A stretch of DNA of 14,472 nt, from assembly GCA_964486825.1 (NCBI GenBank), contig CAZAQS010000113.1:1-14472 (forward strand), read 5' to 3'. The notes under the pieces were generated by a model. That model was given only the letters and a program-made list of their open reading frames with translations. It made no database searches and had not been told where the DNA came from. Below, piece after piece: positions 1 to 7,215 of the stretch. Source of the stretch: CAZAQS01 sp964486825 (GTDB lineage: Bacteria > Chloroflexota > Anaerolineae > Anaerolineales > UBA4823). The first letter of the stretch is position 1. Each line of letters opens with the position of its first letter. The translations under genes and the position numbers were made by a program.

Positions 1-1
1 T

Positions 2-463
2 TCCGGTGCGGTCCTGGTCTGGCTGCTGGGCAGCCTGCTGATGTGGCTGCTGCTGAACCGGACGCATTACGGCAAGAATTTGTACGCTGTTGGAATCAAC
101 CGGGAAACTGCCTACCTTTCCGGCGTCAACGTGCCGGTGACCGTGATTATTGCTTATTCCCTGAGCGGCATGATCGCTGCTTTCGGTGGTTTCTTACTCT
201 TGGGCTATACCCAGACGGTCTACTTTACCCTTGGAGAGGCCTACCTCTTTCCCTCCATTGCGGCGGTTGTCATCGGCGGCACAACCCTGGCTGGTGGAGA
301 GGGGTCTTACTGGGGCACGATGAGCGGCGCGCTGGTGCTCACCATCGTGGATTCGATCCTGACGACCGTCCAGATGTCCCAACAGGAACGGCAGATCATT
401 TTGGGCGTTATCTTGCTCCTGGTGATTGCCGTCTACGGCAGGCAGCGCGCCCTGCGCCAGTAA
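2..463 (+). CDS. Sugar-type ABC transporter permease, RbsC/BPD_transp_2 family (C-terminal part)
   Basis: This is the C-terminal ~153 residues of an inner-membrane permease whose start lies before the window; the reading frame is open from base 2. Such permeases form the channel of importers for ribose, simple sugars and related solutes, with a periplasmic binding protein and an ATPase. Visible family features are the cytoplasmic loop YAVGINRETAYLSGVNV, then a hydrophobic helix (IIAYSLSGMIAAFGGFLLL), the signature-like SIAAVVIGGTTLAGGEGSYWGT, and two further hydrophobic helices ending in a short basic tail (YGRQRALRQ). That order matches the C-terminal half of RbsC-like proteins. A 126-nt gap without a clear terminator precedes the methyltransferase gene, so one operon is likely. 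The true substrate cannot be read from the permease; given its neighbours it may be a sugar-like or methylated compound. Family call is confident, substrate is not. Confidence 0.9.
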   Translation, partial: SGAVLVWLLGSLLMWLLLNRTHYGKNLYAVGINRETAYLSGVNVPVTVIIAYSLSGMIAAFGGFLLLGYTQTVYFTLGEAYLFPSIAAVVIGGTTLAGGEGSYWGTMSGALVLTIVDSILTTVQMSQQERQIILGVILLLVIAVYGRQRALRQ

Positions 464-589
464 CCGAATACCCTCTGCGTTTACCCCTTCCGGATCCATG
501 CAACCCGATGAGCGGCTGGTTTGGCGCGCTCTTCCCCTCCAGGGCTGCCAGGAAGAAAGATGGGATAGACCGACAACCTGGAGACATCC

Positions 590-2029
590 ATGCCACAACC
601 AAGACTGAGCTTATTATCTCCCCAGGAGATCCAGAGCGTTCACGATTCGTCATTACGGATCTTGCGTGACACCGGGGTGCGGGTGCATAACGAGGCCATC
701 CTTCGTAAGCTGGCGCAGGCTGGAGCTGCTGTGCAGCCCTCCAGCCTGCTTGCCAGGTTCAGCGAGGAGATGGTGATGGCTGCCATCGAAGTGTCCGGCA
801 AGCGTTTTATCCTGTACGGCAGGCAGCCGGACAAGGTGGCTCGCTTCGGTTACGGTGATGGCAACGTCATCTCCAGCCCGGGCCAGTTCAGCTGGTTCGA
901 CCACCATACCCGGGTACGCAGGCCGCCCACACTGGCGGATGCCCGGGCAGCCGGTTGCCTGGGTGATTCCTTGAACAATATCACCGTCGTTGGCGGTATG
1001 GCAGCCCCGGCGGATGTGCCAGTACAGGTGCGGGATGTGGTCTTGACCGCCGAGTTGGTCAAGTCTACGGGCAAGCCCGTCCGTGCCTTCCCGGTATCCA
1101 GGCGCAGCTCCTATTACGTGTTGGAGATCTACAAAGTATTAGCCGGCGGCGAGCAGGCCCTGCGGGAGCGACCGATGACCGAGATGCTATTAGAGCCGAT
1201 CAGCCCCTTGCAGCTGCCCGGCAAAGAGCTGGATATCTTGCAGGAATTCCTTTCTGCAGGCCAGCCGGTCAGCATTGGCCCCATGGCGATGGCCTCCGGT
1301 ACGGCGCCTGCCACCCTGGCGGGTACGCTGGCCCAGGAGAACGCTGAAATCCTGGCCGGCCTGCTGGTCGTGCAGAGCCTGGCCCCGGGCACGCCGGTCC
1401 TGTACGGGAGCATCCCCCACCTGATGGACCCGCGCACCTCGATCTGCTCGTTCGGCTCCCCGGAGCAGGGGCTGATGGCGCTGGCTTTGACCGAGATCGG
1501 GAAATCGTACGGCTTTCCGGTTTACGTGAATGTCAACCTAACCGACTCCAAGCTGCTGGACGCCCAGACGGGTATGGAGAAGATTGGCAGCCTGATGCAG
1601 GGCATGCTGGCGGGGGCGGACCTGTTCGGGCATGCCGGGATCGTCGGCACGGACCATGGCGGCAGCCTGAGCTGGCTGGTAGCGGATAACGAAGCCGTGA
1701 GTTACGCCCGGCGCGTCTTGCGAGGTTTCCAGGTAGACGAGGAGCGCCTGGCGGAAGAGGTGATCTCTGCGGTTGGCCCAGGAGGCAATTTCCTGTCCGA
1801 GCCGCATACCGTCCGCCATTACCGCAAGGAGTTCTGGCTGCCCAATACGTTGTGGACGCGGGATAGTTACGATGCCTGGGAGCAGGCCGGGGCGCGCTCC
1901 TTCGAGCAGCGCGTGGTAGCCATGGTGGACGAGCTGCTGGCCCGCCATGAGCTGCCGCCATTGGAAGCGGCTATCGAGCGAGAGATCGACCGCATCGTAC
2001 AGGCAGCCTACCGGGAGCTGGTGGAGTGA
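590..2029 (+). CDS. MttB-superfamily (COG5598) methyltransferase homologue, non-pyrrolysine
   Basis: A 479-residue protein of the trimethylamine:corrinoid methyltransferase superfamily, close to the usual family length of about 470-500. Family hallmarks are the N-terminal HDSSLRILRDTGVRV segment (~18-32), GSIPHLMDPRTSICSFGSPE (~273-292), VNLTDSKLLDAQTGMEK (~315-331), LAGADLFGHAGI (~340-351), and the C-terminal GPGGNFLSEPHTVRHYR (~396-412) followed by an LWTRDSYDAWEQAGA segment. The frame has no internal TAG, so it belongs to the non-pyrrolysine branch. Characterised members of that branch (MtgB, MtpB, MtcB) demethylate glycine betaine, proline betaine or carnitine and pass the methyl to a corrinoid protein. 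No corrinoid partner or methyl-acceptor enzyme is visible here. The start is ATG at 590, with GGAG at 580-583 six bases upstream. It lies 47 bp before the ROK gene. The substrate is unknown; a methylated compound brought in by the upstream permease is an inference. Confidence 0.88.
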   Translation: MPQPRLSLLSPQEIQSVHDSSLRILRDTGVRVHNEAILRKLAQAGAAVQPSSLLARFSEEMVMAAIEVSGKRFILYGRQPDKVARFGYGDGNVISSPGQFSWFDHHTRVRRPPTLADARAAGCLGDSLNNITVVGGMAAPADVPVQVRDVVLTAELVKSTGKPVRAFPVSRRSSYYVLEIYKVLAGGEQALRERPMTEMLLEPISPLQLPGKELDILQEFLSAGQPVSIGPMAMASGTAPATLAGTLAQENAEILAGLLVVQSLAPGTPVLYGSIPHLMDPRTSICSFGSPEQGLMALALTEIGKSYGFPVYVNVNLTDSKLLDAQTGMEKIGSLMQGMLAGADLFGHAGIVGTDHGGSLSWLVADNEAVSYARRVLRGFQVDEERLAEEVISAVGPGGNFLSEPHTVRHYRKEFWLPNTLWTRDSYDAWEQAGARSFEQRVVAMVDELLARHELPPLEAAIEREIDRIVQAAYRELVE

Positions 2030-2037
2030 TGAGCAGT

Positions 2038-2056
2038 AACCTGTCCTTAGGCGGTT
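2038..2056. repeat. Dispersed repeat (short form) related to 4344-4371
   Basis: AACCTGTCCTTAGGCGGTT lies in the 47-bp gap before the ROK gene. It matches the 4344 element except that 9 bases in the middle are absent. The 12-mer alone could recur by chance in 14 kb; the second matched block makes common origin more likely. Confidence 0.4.
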
Positions 2057-2076
2057 TATAGAAGGGGAGTAAATAT

Positions 2077-2973
2077 ATGCAGCGACCAGAAATTGCTTTA
2101 GGCATCGACCTGGGTGGGACGAACTTGCGGGTAGGTGTGATGGACCAGTCCGGACGCTTGCTGGATTTTGCCAGCCGGACCATCGATCCCACCATGGAGG
2201 GGGATAGGATGGTTGCCGAGATCTACCGGCTTGCCTCTGGATTATCCCACCTGCACCAAATCCAGGCTATTGGGATTGCCCTGGCGGGAGCGGTCCAACC
2301 GGGCGGCGTGATCCCCAAGGGGTTGACAAACTTACCTGGCATCGAAGGTTATCCCATGGAAGAGAAGCTAGGACAGGCTTTTGGCAGGCCGTGCGTGATG
2401 GACAACGACGCCCTGTTGGCCCTGTTAGGGGAATGCCGCTACGGCATTGGGCGAGGCTACATGGACGTGTTGCTGCTGACGCTTGGGACAGGTATCGGCG
2501 GCGGCCTGCTGCTGAACGGAAAGCGCCGCAGGGGCTCTCATGGGATCGGCTGGGAGGCCGGGATGATGCCCTTCCCCGACCCGACCATGAGCAACCTGAC
2601 GCCGTTCGAGCAACTGGCCTCCCCAAAGGCGCTGATGCGCCGGTTGGGAGACCCGGATGGATATATCTATGAACGGGCCGCGGCCGGGGACGGCCTGGCT
2701 CAGGAAGCCATTGCCTCCATGTACCGCTACCTGGGCTGGTTGGTGAGCTGCATGCAACTTTCTTTCGACCTGCAGCTGGTAATATTGAGCGGGGGGTTGG
2801 CCAGCGTCGGGCAGCCGCTTTTAGATGGCGTCCGCCGGGCCTTCAAAGAAATCTGCCCGCCACAGCTCCAGTTCAACCTGCAAATCGAGCTGGGCGCCCT
2901 GCCGGAACATTCCGCCGGTGTGATCGGAGCTGCCAGCCTGGTCATGGAACCGGATGGGGAGGTTAAGTCATGA
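2077..2973 (+). CDS. ROK-family protein (putative sugar kinase) lacking the zinc motif
   Basis: A 298-residue ROK-family protein, near the ~300 residues usual for ROK kinases without a DNA-binding domain. These enzymes phosphorylate sugars such as glucose or N-acetylated hexosamines with ATP. Seen: phosphate-1 loop IALGIDLGGTNLRVGV (~6-21), the AIGIALAGAVQPGGVI loop (~64-79), the catalytic-base region VMDNDALLALLGE (~107-119, with Asp111 as the likely base), and the adenosine/phosphate loop LLTLGTGIGGGLLLNG (~133-148). The usual E-[IV]-G-H histidine and the CxCGxxGCxE zinc cluster are absent: the region reads GHGIGWEAGMMPFPDP (~155-169; G155 is seen as S154-H155 on strict counting) and goes straight into PFEQLAS. 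There is no N-terminal HTH, so it is not a ROK repressor. Start ATG at 2077 has AGGGGAG at 2063-2069, seven bases upstream. It overlaps the next gene by ATGA (2970-2973), which implies translational coupling. Kinase role is probable, substrate unknown. Confidence 0.85.
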   Translation: MQRPEIALGIDLGGTNLRVGVMDQSGRLLDFASRTIDPTMEGDRMVAEIYRLASGLSHLHQIQAIGIALAGAVQPGGVIPKGLTNLPGIEGYPMEEKLGQAFGRPCVMDNDALLALLGECRYGIGRGYMDVLLLTLGTGIGGGLLLNGKRRRGSHGIGWEAGMMPFPDPTMSNLTPFEQLASPKALMRRLGDPDGYIYERAAAGDGLAQEAIASMYRYLGWLVSCMQLSFDLQLVILSGGLASVGQPLLDGVRRAFKEICPPQLQFNLQIELGALPEHSAGVIGAASLVMEPDGEVKS

Positions 2974-4178
2974 ATACATATTCTTCGATGACCTCCCGCC
3001 AGCGCATGCTGGCGGCTTTGAAGTGCGAGGAGATCGACCGGCCTCCGTGCAGCTTCATGCTGTACAAGGCGTTGTGGGCCAAGAGCCGCGATTACCTACA
3101 TTTCATCGAGCGGCAATTGGAATTGGGGCTGGATACATACATCCAGCTCCCACCTCGCCAGCATGGCGTGATCAGTGACAGCTACAACCTGCACGGTTTG
3201 CCGGTCAGCTACCAGCGGGAGGTGGACGTCTACGAGTGGGTAGAAAACCAGGCCGGCGCTCGCTGGCCTGTGTTGTTCAAAGAATACCGCACGCCGGCCG
3301 GGGTTTTAAGGGCCGAAGTGCACCAGGACGAGGACTGGCCTTACGGAGATCACGTGCCCTTCCTGGACGACTATGTCGAGACTCGCTCCAGGAAGTACAT
3401 CATCGATACGCAGGCCGACCTGGCAGCTTTGAAGTATTTGCTCGTCCCGCCTTCGGAGCTGGAAATCGAGGCTTTTTGGAGCGGTTCGGCGCCGGCCATC
3501 CAATTCGCAAAACAGCACGACCTGCTGCTGGTGGGTGGCTGGGGGGTGGGGGCCGACCTGATCGGCTGGGTGTACGGCCTGCAGCGCATGATGCTGGCGC
3601 CATATGACGATCCTGAGCTGCTGGAGGAGCTGCTGGCGATCATCGCGGGTTGGAACCGGGCGCGCATGCAAGTCGTGCTGGAGGCGGGGGTGGACCTGTA
3701 TATCAAACGCGCCTGGTACGAAAACTGCGATTTCTGGTCCCCCAAGAACTGGCGAAAGTATATCCTGCCGGTGCTGAAAGCGGACGCTGACCTGGCCCAT
3801 TCCCACGGCTCCCGGCTCGGTTACCTGATCACTTCCAACGCCATGCCCCTGTTGGACATGATCGTAGAGGCGGGCGTTGACGCAGTTATCGGGGTCGACC
3901 CGCACCAATGGGACCTGGCGGATACTAAAGCGAAGCTGGCGGGCAAGGTCTGCATCTGGGGAGGGGTGAACGGGCACCTGACCGTCGAAAAGGGTAACCC
4001 GGAAGAGGTGCGAGCTGAGGTTGAAGACGCAGTCGGGCTCCTGGCGCCGGGTGGGGGCTTCATCCTGTCCCCGGTGGATAACGTTCGGGAGGACACGCCT
4101 ACATCCATAGCCAACGTGCAAGCCTTGATCGAGGCCTGGCGTAGCGGTGGCGCCCTCCCCGCAGAGCGGGAAGAGTAG
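2970..4178 (+). CDS. URO-D-fold family protein (uroporphyrinogen decarboxylase-like)
   Basis: A 402-residue member of the URO-D superfamily, somewhat longer than true HemE (~340-360). The superfamily also includes MtaA/MtbA/CmuA-type cobamide methyltransferases. Seen: N-terminal SMTSRQRMLAALKCEEIDRP (~6-25), the canonical 'R-ML-AL-EE-DRPP' opening; an aromatic/acidic middle region; LAHSHGSRLGYL (~275-286); LLDMIVEAGVDAVIGVDP (~294-311); VCIWGGVNG (~327-335); and GGGFILSPVDNVREDTP (~361-377). In zinc-dependent methyltransferases of this fold the ligands are a His-x-Cys (as in HICGN) and a later Cys. Here those positions read H277-S-H279 and SPVDN, with no Cys. That argues against both a classical zinc methyltransferase and HemE. 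ATG at 2970 overlaps the ROK stop, so it sits last in the operon. The co-location with an MttB homologue suggests a role in C1 or methyl transfer, but the reaction is unknown. Confidence 0.85.
   Translation: MNTYSSMTSRQRMLAALKCEEIDRPPCSFMLYKALWAKSRDYLHFIERQLELGLDTYIQLPPRQHGVISDSYNLHGLPVSYQREVDVYEWVENQAGARWPVLFKEYRTPAGVLRAEVHQDEDWPYGDHVPFLDDYVETRSRKYIIDTQADLAALKYLLVPPSELEIEAFWSGSAPAIQFAKQHDLLLVGGWGVGADLIGWVYGLQRMMLAPYDDPELLEELLAIIAGWNRARMQVVLEAGVDLYIKRAWYENCDFWSPKNWRKYILPVLKADADLAHSHGSRLGYLITSNAMPLLDMIVEAGVDAVIGVDPHQWDLADTKAKLAGKVCIWGGVNGHLTVEKGNPEEVRAEVEDAVGLLAPGGGFILSPVDNVREDTPTSIANVQALIEAWRSGGALPAEREE
4156..4172. repeat. GC-rich hairpin at the 3' end of the URO-D gene, copy A
   Basis: TCCCCGCAGAGCGGGAA holds a perfect 5-bp stem, CCCGC/GCGGG with loop AGA (4158-4170), inside the last codons of the URO-D gene. 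It closely resembles the element at 4273-4291, so the gene's last residues (ALPAEREE) may be encoded by a dispersed repeat. Confidence 0.5.
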
Positions 4179-4184
4179 GGTTAC

Positions 4185-4291
4185 CACGCGTGGGAACGTA
4201 TCCCCTGACGCTCCGCGTCCTATCTCCACCTTGAGGGCTGATCCTGCTCAATGCATAACGACCGTGCCCTCCTTCCCGCGGAGCGTGGGAA
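4185..4291. repeat. Repeat-containing intergenic element (GCGTGGGAA repeats with inverted arms)
   Basis: This non-coding stretch after the URO-D stop is rich in short repeats. CACGCGTG (4185-4192) is a palindrome. GCGTGGGAA occurs at 4188-4196 and again at 4283-4291. ACGCTCCGCG (4208-4217) is the exact reverse complement of CGCGGAGCGT (4277-4286), giving a 10-bp stem across a ~59-nt loop. TTCCC...GGGAA at 4273-4291 forms a second, local hairpin. A T7 run follows at 4306-4312, so the whole could also act as a transcription terminator for the upstream operon, although the T run is 14 nt from the hairpin. The pattern fits a dispersed intergenic repeat family; that identity is inferred. Confidence 0.6.
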
Positions 4292-4343
4292 TCCATCAGA
4301 CAGGGTTTTTTTCCCGTCTTTTCGAGGAGCGGAGCGACGAAGC

Positions 4344-4371
4344 AACCTGTCCTTAAGGTAACTAGGCGGTT
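4344..4371. repeat. Dispersed repeat (long form) related to 2038-2056
   Basis: AACCTGTCCTTA followed by AGGTAACT and then AGGCGGTT. The same two blocks occur fused, with the middle missing, at 2038-2056 between the MttB-like and ROK genes. The preceding bases (GAGGAGCGGAGCGACGAAGC, 4324-4343) look like part of the same GC-rich intergenic repeat. Confidence 0.45.
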
Positions 4372-4378
4372 GGGGGAT

Positions 4379-4416
4379 CGATAGTCCTATCGGGACGTGT
4401 GTTTTATAATTGGCCT
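4379..4416 (+). promoter_or_regulatory. Promoter with operator-like inverted repeat for the first LuxR-family gene; possibly leaderless
   Basis: TATAAT, a perfect -10 hexamer, lies at 4405-4410. Six bases later comes the A of the ATG at 4417, which is where transcription would be expected to start, so the mRNA may have no 5' leader. No Shine-Dalgarno sequence precedes this ATG. The -35 position (4382-4387, TAGTCC) is poor, but it is covered by a perfect inverted repeat, CGATAG-TC-CTATCG (4379-4392), a candidate binding site for a regulator, possibly the gene's own product. The hexamer and the repeat are seen; leaderless initiation and autoregulation are inferred. Confidence 0.55.
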
Positions 4417-7215
4417 ATGCCTGTGCCAATATTAGCCACGAAACTATATATCCCCCCACCCCGGCCTAAAGTTGTCCATCGGCCCCGCCTGATCGAACTG
4501 CTAAACGAGGGTCTGAACCACAGGCTGACCCTCCTCTCTGCCCCCGCGGGCTTCGGTAAAACTACGCTGCTGAGTGAATGGGTCGCCAGTAGTGGGAGAC
4601 CAACCGCCTGGCTGTCGCTAGACCAGGGGGACAACGACCCCATACGCTTTCTAGCTCACCTGGTCGCTGCTTTGCACACGGTGGTGACCCGCCAGTCCTC
4701 GTCCGGAGATATTGGAGACGGGGTGATGGGGGTGCTCCGATCCCCTCATCCACCACCAATCCAATCGATTCTGACGGCCCTGCTCAATGAAATCGCCGCC
4801 TTCCCGGATAATTTCATCCTCGTCCTTGACGACTACTACGTTATCGATTCCAAGCCGGATGACGCGTCAACTTCCGTCGACGAGGCCCTGGTCTTTTTGC
4901 TGGAGCACCTGCCGCCTCAGATGCACCTGGTCATCGCAACTCGAGAGGATCCCCTACTACCCCTGCCCCGATTGCGCGGCCGGGACCAATTGACCGAGCT
5001 GCGCGCCACGGATTTGCGCTTTACACCTGGCGAGGCGACCGCTTTTCTCAACCAGGTGATGGGCCTGAACCTTTCAGCTGAAGATATCGCCGCCCTGGAA
5101 ACCCGTACCGAGGGTTGGGTTGCAGGCCTGCAATTAGCAGCCCTTGCTTTGCAAGGCCTTGCATTGCAAGGGACGATTTCTATGCAGGGACATCAAGACG
5201 CCGCCGGCTTCATCAGATCTTTCACCGGAAGCCACCATTTCGTGATGGACTATTTGGTTGAAGAAGTCCTGGGACAGCAGCCCGCAAGCGTCCAGACTTT
5301 CTTGCTGTGCACGTCTATCCTCGACCGCCTGTGCGGCCCGCTGTGTGATGCTGTCTGCCCCGCAGGGACTGCAAGCATTTCCGAAGGACCTACCACCGTA
5401 CTCGAGCCTGCAGTTTCCGGGAAAGAAACCGCTGCTCAGGAGACCGGTCAAAAAACCCTGGAATATCTCGAACAAGCCAACCTGTTCATCGTCCCCCTGG
5501 ACGACGAGCGGCGTTGGTACCGCTATCACCATCTCTTTGCGGATTTGCTGCGACAGCGGCTGCACCAAAACCCACCCACATTGGTTGGAACAGAGCGAGA
5601 AAGCATAGCCGAATTACACAGGCGTGCCAGCGAATGGTATGAAAACAACGGCCTGGAGATCGAAGCTTTTCAGCATGCGGTTGCCGCCAATGATATCGAA
5701 CGCGCCGCCCGCCTGGCTGAAGGAGAGGGAATGCCCCTACACTTTCATGGGGCGGTTGCCCCGGTCCTTCACTGGCTGGAATCGCTGCCAAGCAGGGTAA
5801 TGGATGCCAGGCCGTCGTTGTGGGTGATCTATGCCTCGGCATTATTATTTGTCGGCCACATAGCCGGCGTCGAACAGATCGTACAAGCTGCTGAGGCAGC
5901 CTTAGAAGCCGCAGGAGCATCAGGCTCCGCCGAGCCAAACGACAAGAATCGAGATCTACTCGGACATATTGCCTCCATTCGGGCCACGCTGGCGGTTACG
6001 CAACACGATGTAGAAAACATCCTGGTTCAGTCGCGCCGCGCCCTGGAATATTTGCGTCCCGACAACCTACCTGTCCGCACCGCTACGACCTGGACGCTGG
6101 GGTACGCCTACCAGCTCCAGGGAGATCGCGCGGCTGCTTACCGGGCCTACAGCGAAGCCATCTCGATCAGCCAGGCGATTGGGCATTTCATCATCACCAT
6201 CATGGCTACCCTGGGCCTGGGCAACTTACAGGAAACAGATAACCAGCTCTATCTGGCAGCCGATACCTACCGGCGCGTCCTGCGACTGGCAAGTGATCCG
6301 CCCCTGCCGGCGGCCTGCGAAGCGCATCTTGGCCTGGCCCGCATATACTACCAATGGAACGACCTGGATGCCGCAGGACAATACGGGCTGCAGAGCATCC
6401 AACTGGCTCGGCAGATAGAAAACACAGACAGGGTTGTTGCCGGTGAGGTGTTTCTCGCCCGCGTGAAACTGGCCTGGGGAGATGTAGCCGGCGCGGCCGC
6501 TATGTTAGCGGAGGCTGGCCAGTCCGCAAGCCGGCATAACTTCGTACGCCAGATGCCTGAAGTTGCTGCCGCCCAGGTGCTTGTCCAGCTCCGGCAGGAT
6601 AACCTGGCGGCCGCCGAGCACCTGGCTGAGAAGCACGAAATCCCTATCAGCCAGGCCAGGGTCCACCTGGCCTTGCGAGACCCATCCGCAGCGCTGGCGG
6701 CGCTGGAGCCATTGCACCAACAGGCAGAGGCTAAGGGATGGCAGGATGATCTTCTACAGGTGATGGTTCTCCAGGCAGTCGCTCACCATGCGCATGGCGA
6801 AAAGGAGCGGGCTGTGCAACTGATGGCTGAATCGCTGGCGCTGGCAGAGCCCGGAGGCTTCATCCGCATCTTCGTGGATGAAGGTCAAGCGATGTCTCAA
6901 CTGCTCAACAAAACCCTTGATCGAGGCATTGCACCTAATTATATTCAGCGGGTATTAACCGCATTCCCCACCAGTGAAACAGAACAGGCTGTACCATCGC
7001 AAAAACTGGTAGCTGAATTAGTTGAGCCTCTGAGCCAGCGCGAGGTAGAGATACTGAAGCTCATCGGCCAGGGACTCTCGAATCGTGAGATTAGCGAGCG
7101 GCTTTTCCTCGCCCTGGATACTGTTAAAGGGCACAACCGGAAAATTTTTAGCAAGCTGCAGGTTCAAAGTCGCACCGAGGCCATAGCGCGCGCCCGCGAG
7201 CTAGGCCTGTTGTAG
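4417..7215 (+). CDS. MalT-like LuxR-family transcriptional regulator (STAND ATPase), first of tandem pair
   Basis: A 932-residue signal-responsive transcription activator of the MalT/LAL architecture. In this family an N-terminal ATPase module and a TPR-rich sensor control oligomerisation, and a C-terminal LuxR helix-turn-helix binds DNA. Seen: Walker A APAGFGKTT (~42-50), Walker B FILVLDDYYVID (~133-144), the STAND-type TREDPLLPLPRLRGRDQLTELRA region, a winged-helix segment around HRRASEWYENNGLEIEAFQHAV, a long helical TPR-like region (~440-860), and LuxR HTH VEPLSQREVEILKLIGQG... (869-932). The start is set at ATG 4417, not the upstream in-frame GTG at 4399, because MPVPILATKL aligns with MSIPILATKL of the paralogue at 7545 and the -10 hexamer overlaps the GTG extension. 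Oddities: a 15-nt in-frame tandem duplication at 5142-5171 and a ~30-residue linker (~315-345) absent from the paralogue. The HTH contains an unusual VKGHNRKIF segment where VKTH is common. The inducer is unknown. Confidence 0.93.
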   Translation: MPVPILATKLYIPPPRPKVVHRPRLIELLNEGLNHRLTLLSAPAGFGKTTLLSEWVASSGRPTAWLSLDQGDNDPIRFLAHLVAALHTVVTRQSSSGDIGDGVMGVLRSPHPPPIQSILTALLNEIAAFPDNFILVLDDYYVIDSKPDDASTSVDEALVFLLEHLPPQMHLVIATREDPLLPLPRLRGRDQLTELRATDLRFTPGEATAFLNQVMGLNLSAEDIAALETRTEGWVAGLQLAALALQGLALQGTISMQGHQDAAGFIRSFTGSHHFVMDYLVEEVLGQQPASVQTFLLCTSILDRLCGPLCDAVCPAGTASISEGPTTVLEPAVSGKETAAQETGQKTLEYLEQANLFIVPLDDERRWYRYHHLFADLLRQRLHQNPPTLVGTERESIAELHRRASEWYENNGLEIEAFQHAVAANDIERAARLAEGEGMPLHFHGAVAPVLHWLESLPSRVMDARPSLWVIYASALLFVGHIAGVEQIVQAAEAALEAAGASGSAEPNDKNRDLLGHIASIRATLAVTQHDVENILVQSRRALEYLRPDNLPVRTATTWTLGYAYQLQGDRAAAYRAYSEAISISQAIGHFIITIMATLGLGNLQETDNQLYLAADTYRRVLRLASDPPLPAACEAHLGLARIYYQWNDLDAAGQYGLQSIQLARQIENTDRVVAGEVFLARVKLAWGDVAGAAAMLAEAGQSASRHNFVRQMPEVAAAQVLVQLRQDNLAAAEHLAEKHEIPISQARVHLALRDPSAALAALEPLHQQAEAKGWQDDLLQVMVLQAVAHHAHGEKERAVQLMAESLALAEPGGFIRIFVDEGQAMSQLLNKTLDRGIAPNYIQRVLTAFPTSETEQAVPSQKLVAELVEPLSQREVEILKLIGQGLSNREISERLFLALDTVKGHNRKIFSKLQVQSRTEAIARARELGLL
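5142..5171. repeat. Tandem 15-bp palindromic duplication inside the first regulator gene
   Basis: CCTTGCTTTGCAAGG (5142-5156) is followed directly by CCTTGCATTGCAAGG (5157-5171). Each unit is an inverted repeat with 6-bp arms CCTTGC/GCAAGG and a 3-nt centre. The 15-nt length keeps frame and encodes LALQG twice. The paralogue at 7545 has only the single ALAMQG at this place. Confidence 0.8.

Noticed and set aside
590..2029. Pyrrolysine-type MttB
   Set aside because: The frame is open throughout with no in-frame TAG, and the only stop is the terminal TGA, so it belongs to the non-pyrrolysine branch.
3306..4229. 307-codon minus-strand frame opposite the URO-D gene
   Set aside because: Antisense shadow of a confident gene with family motifs on the + strand.
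4306..4312. T7 run as a clean intrinsic terminator after the URO-D gene
   Set aside because: The best hairpin ends 14 nt before the T run, too far for a typical terminator; kept only as a possibility.
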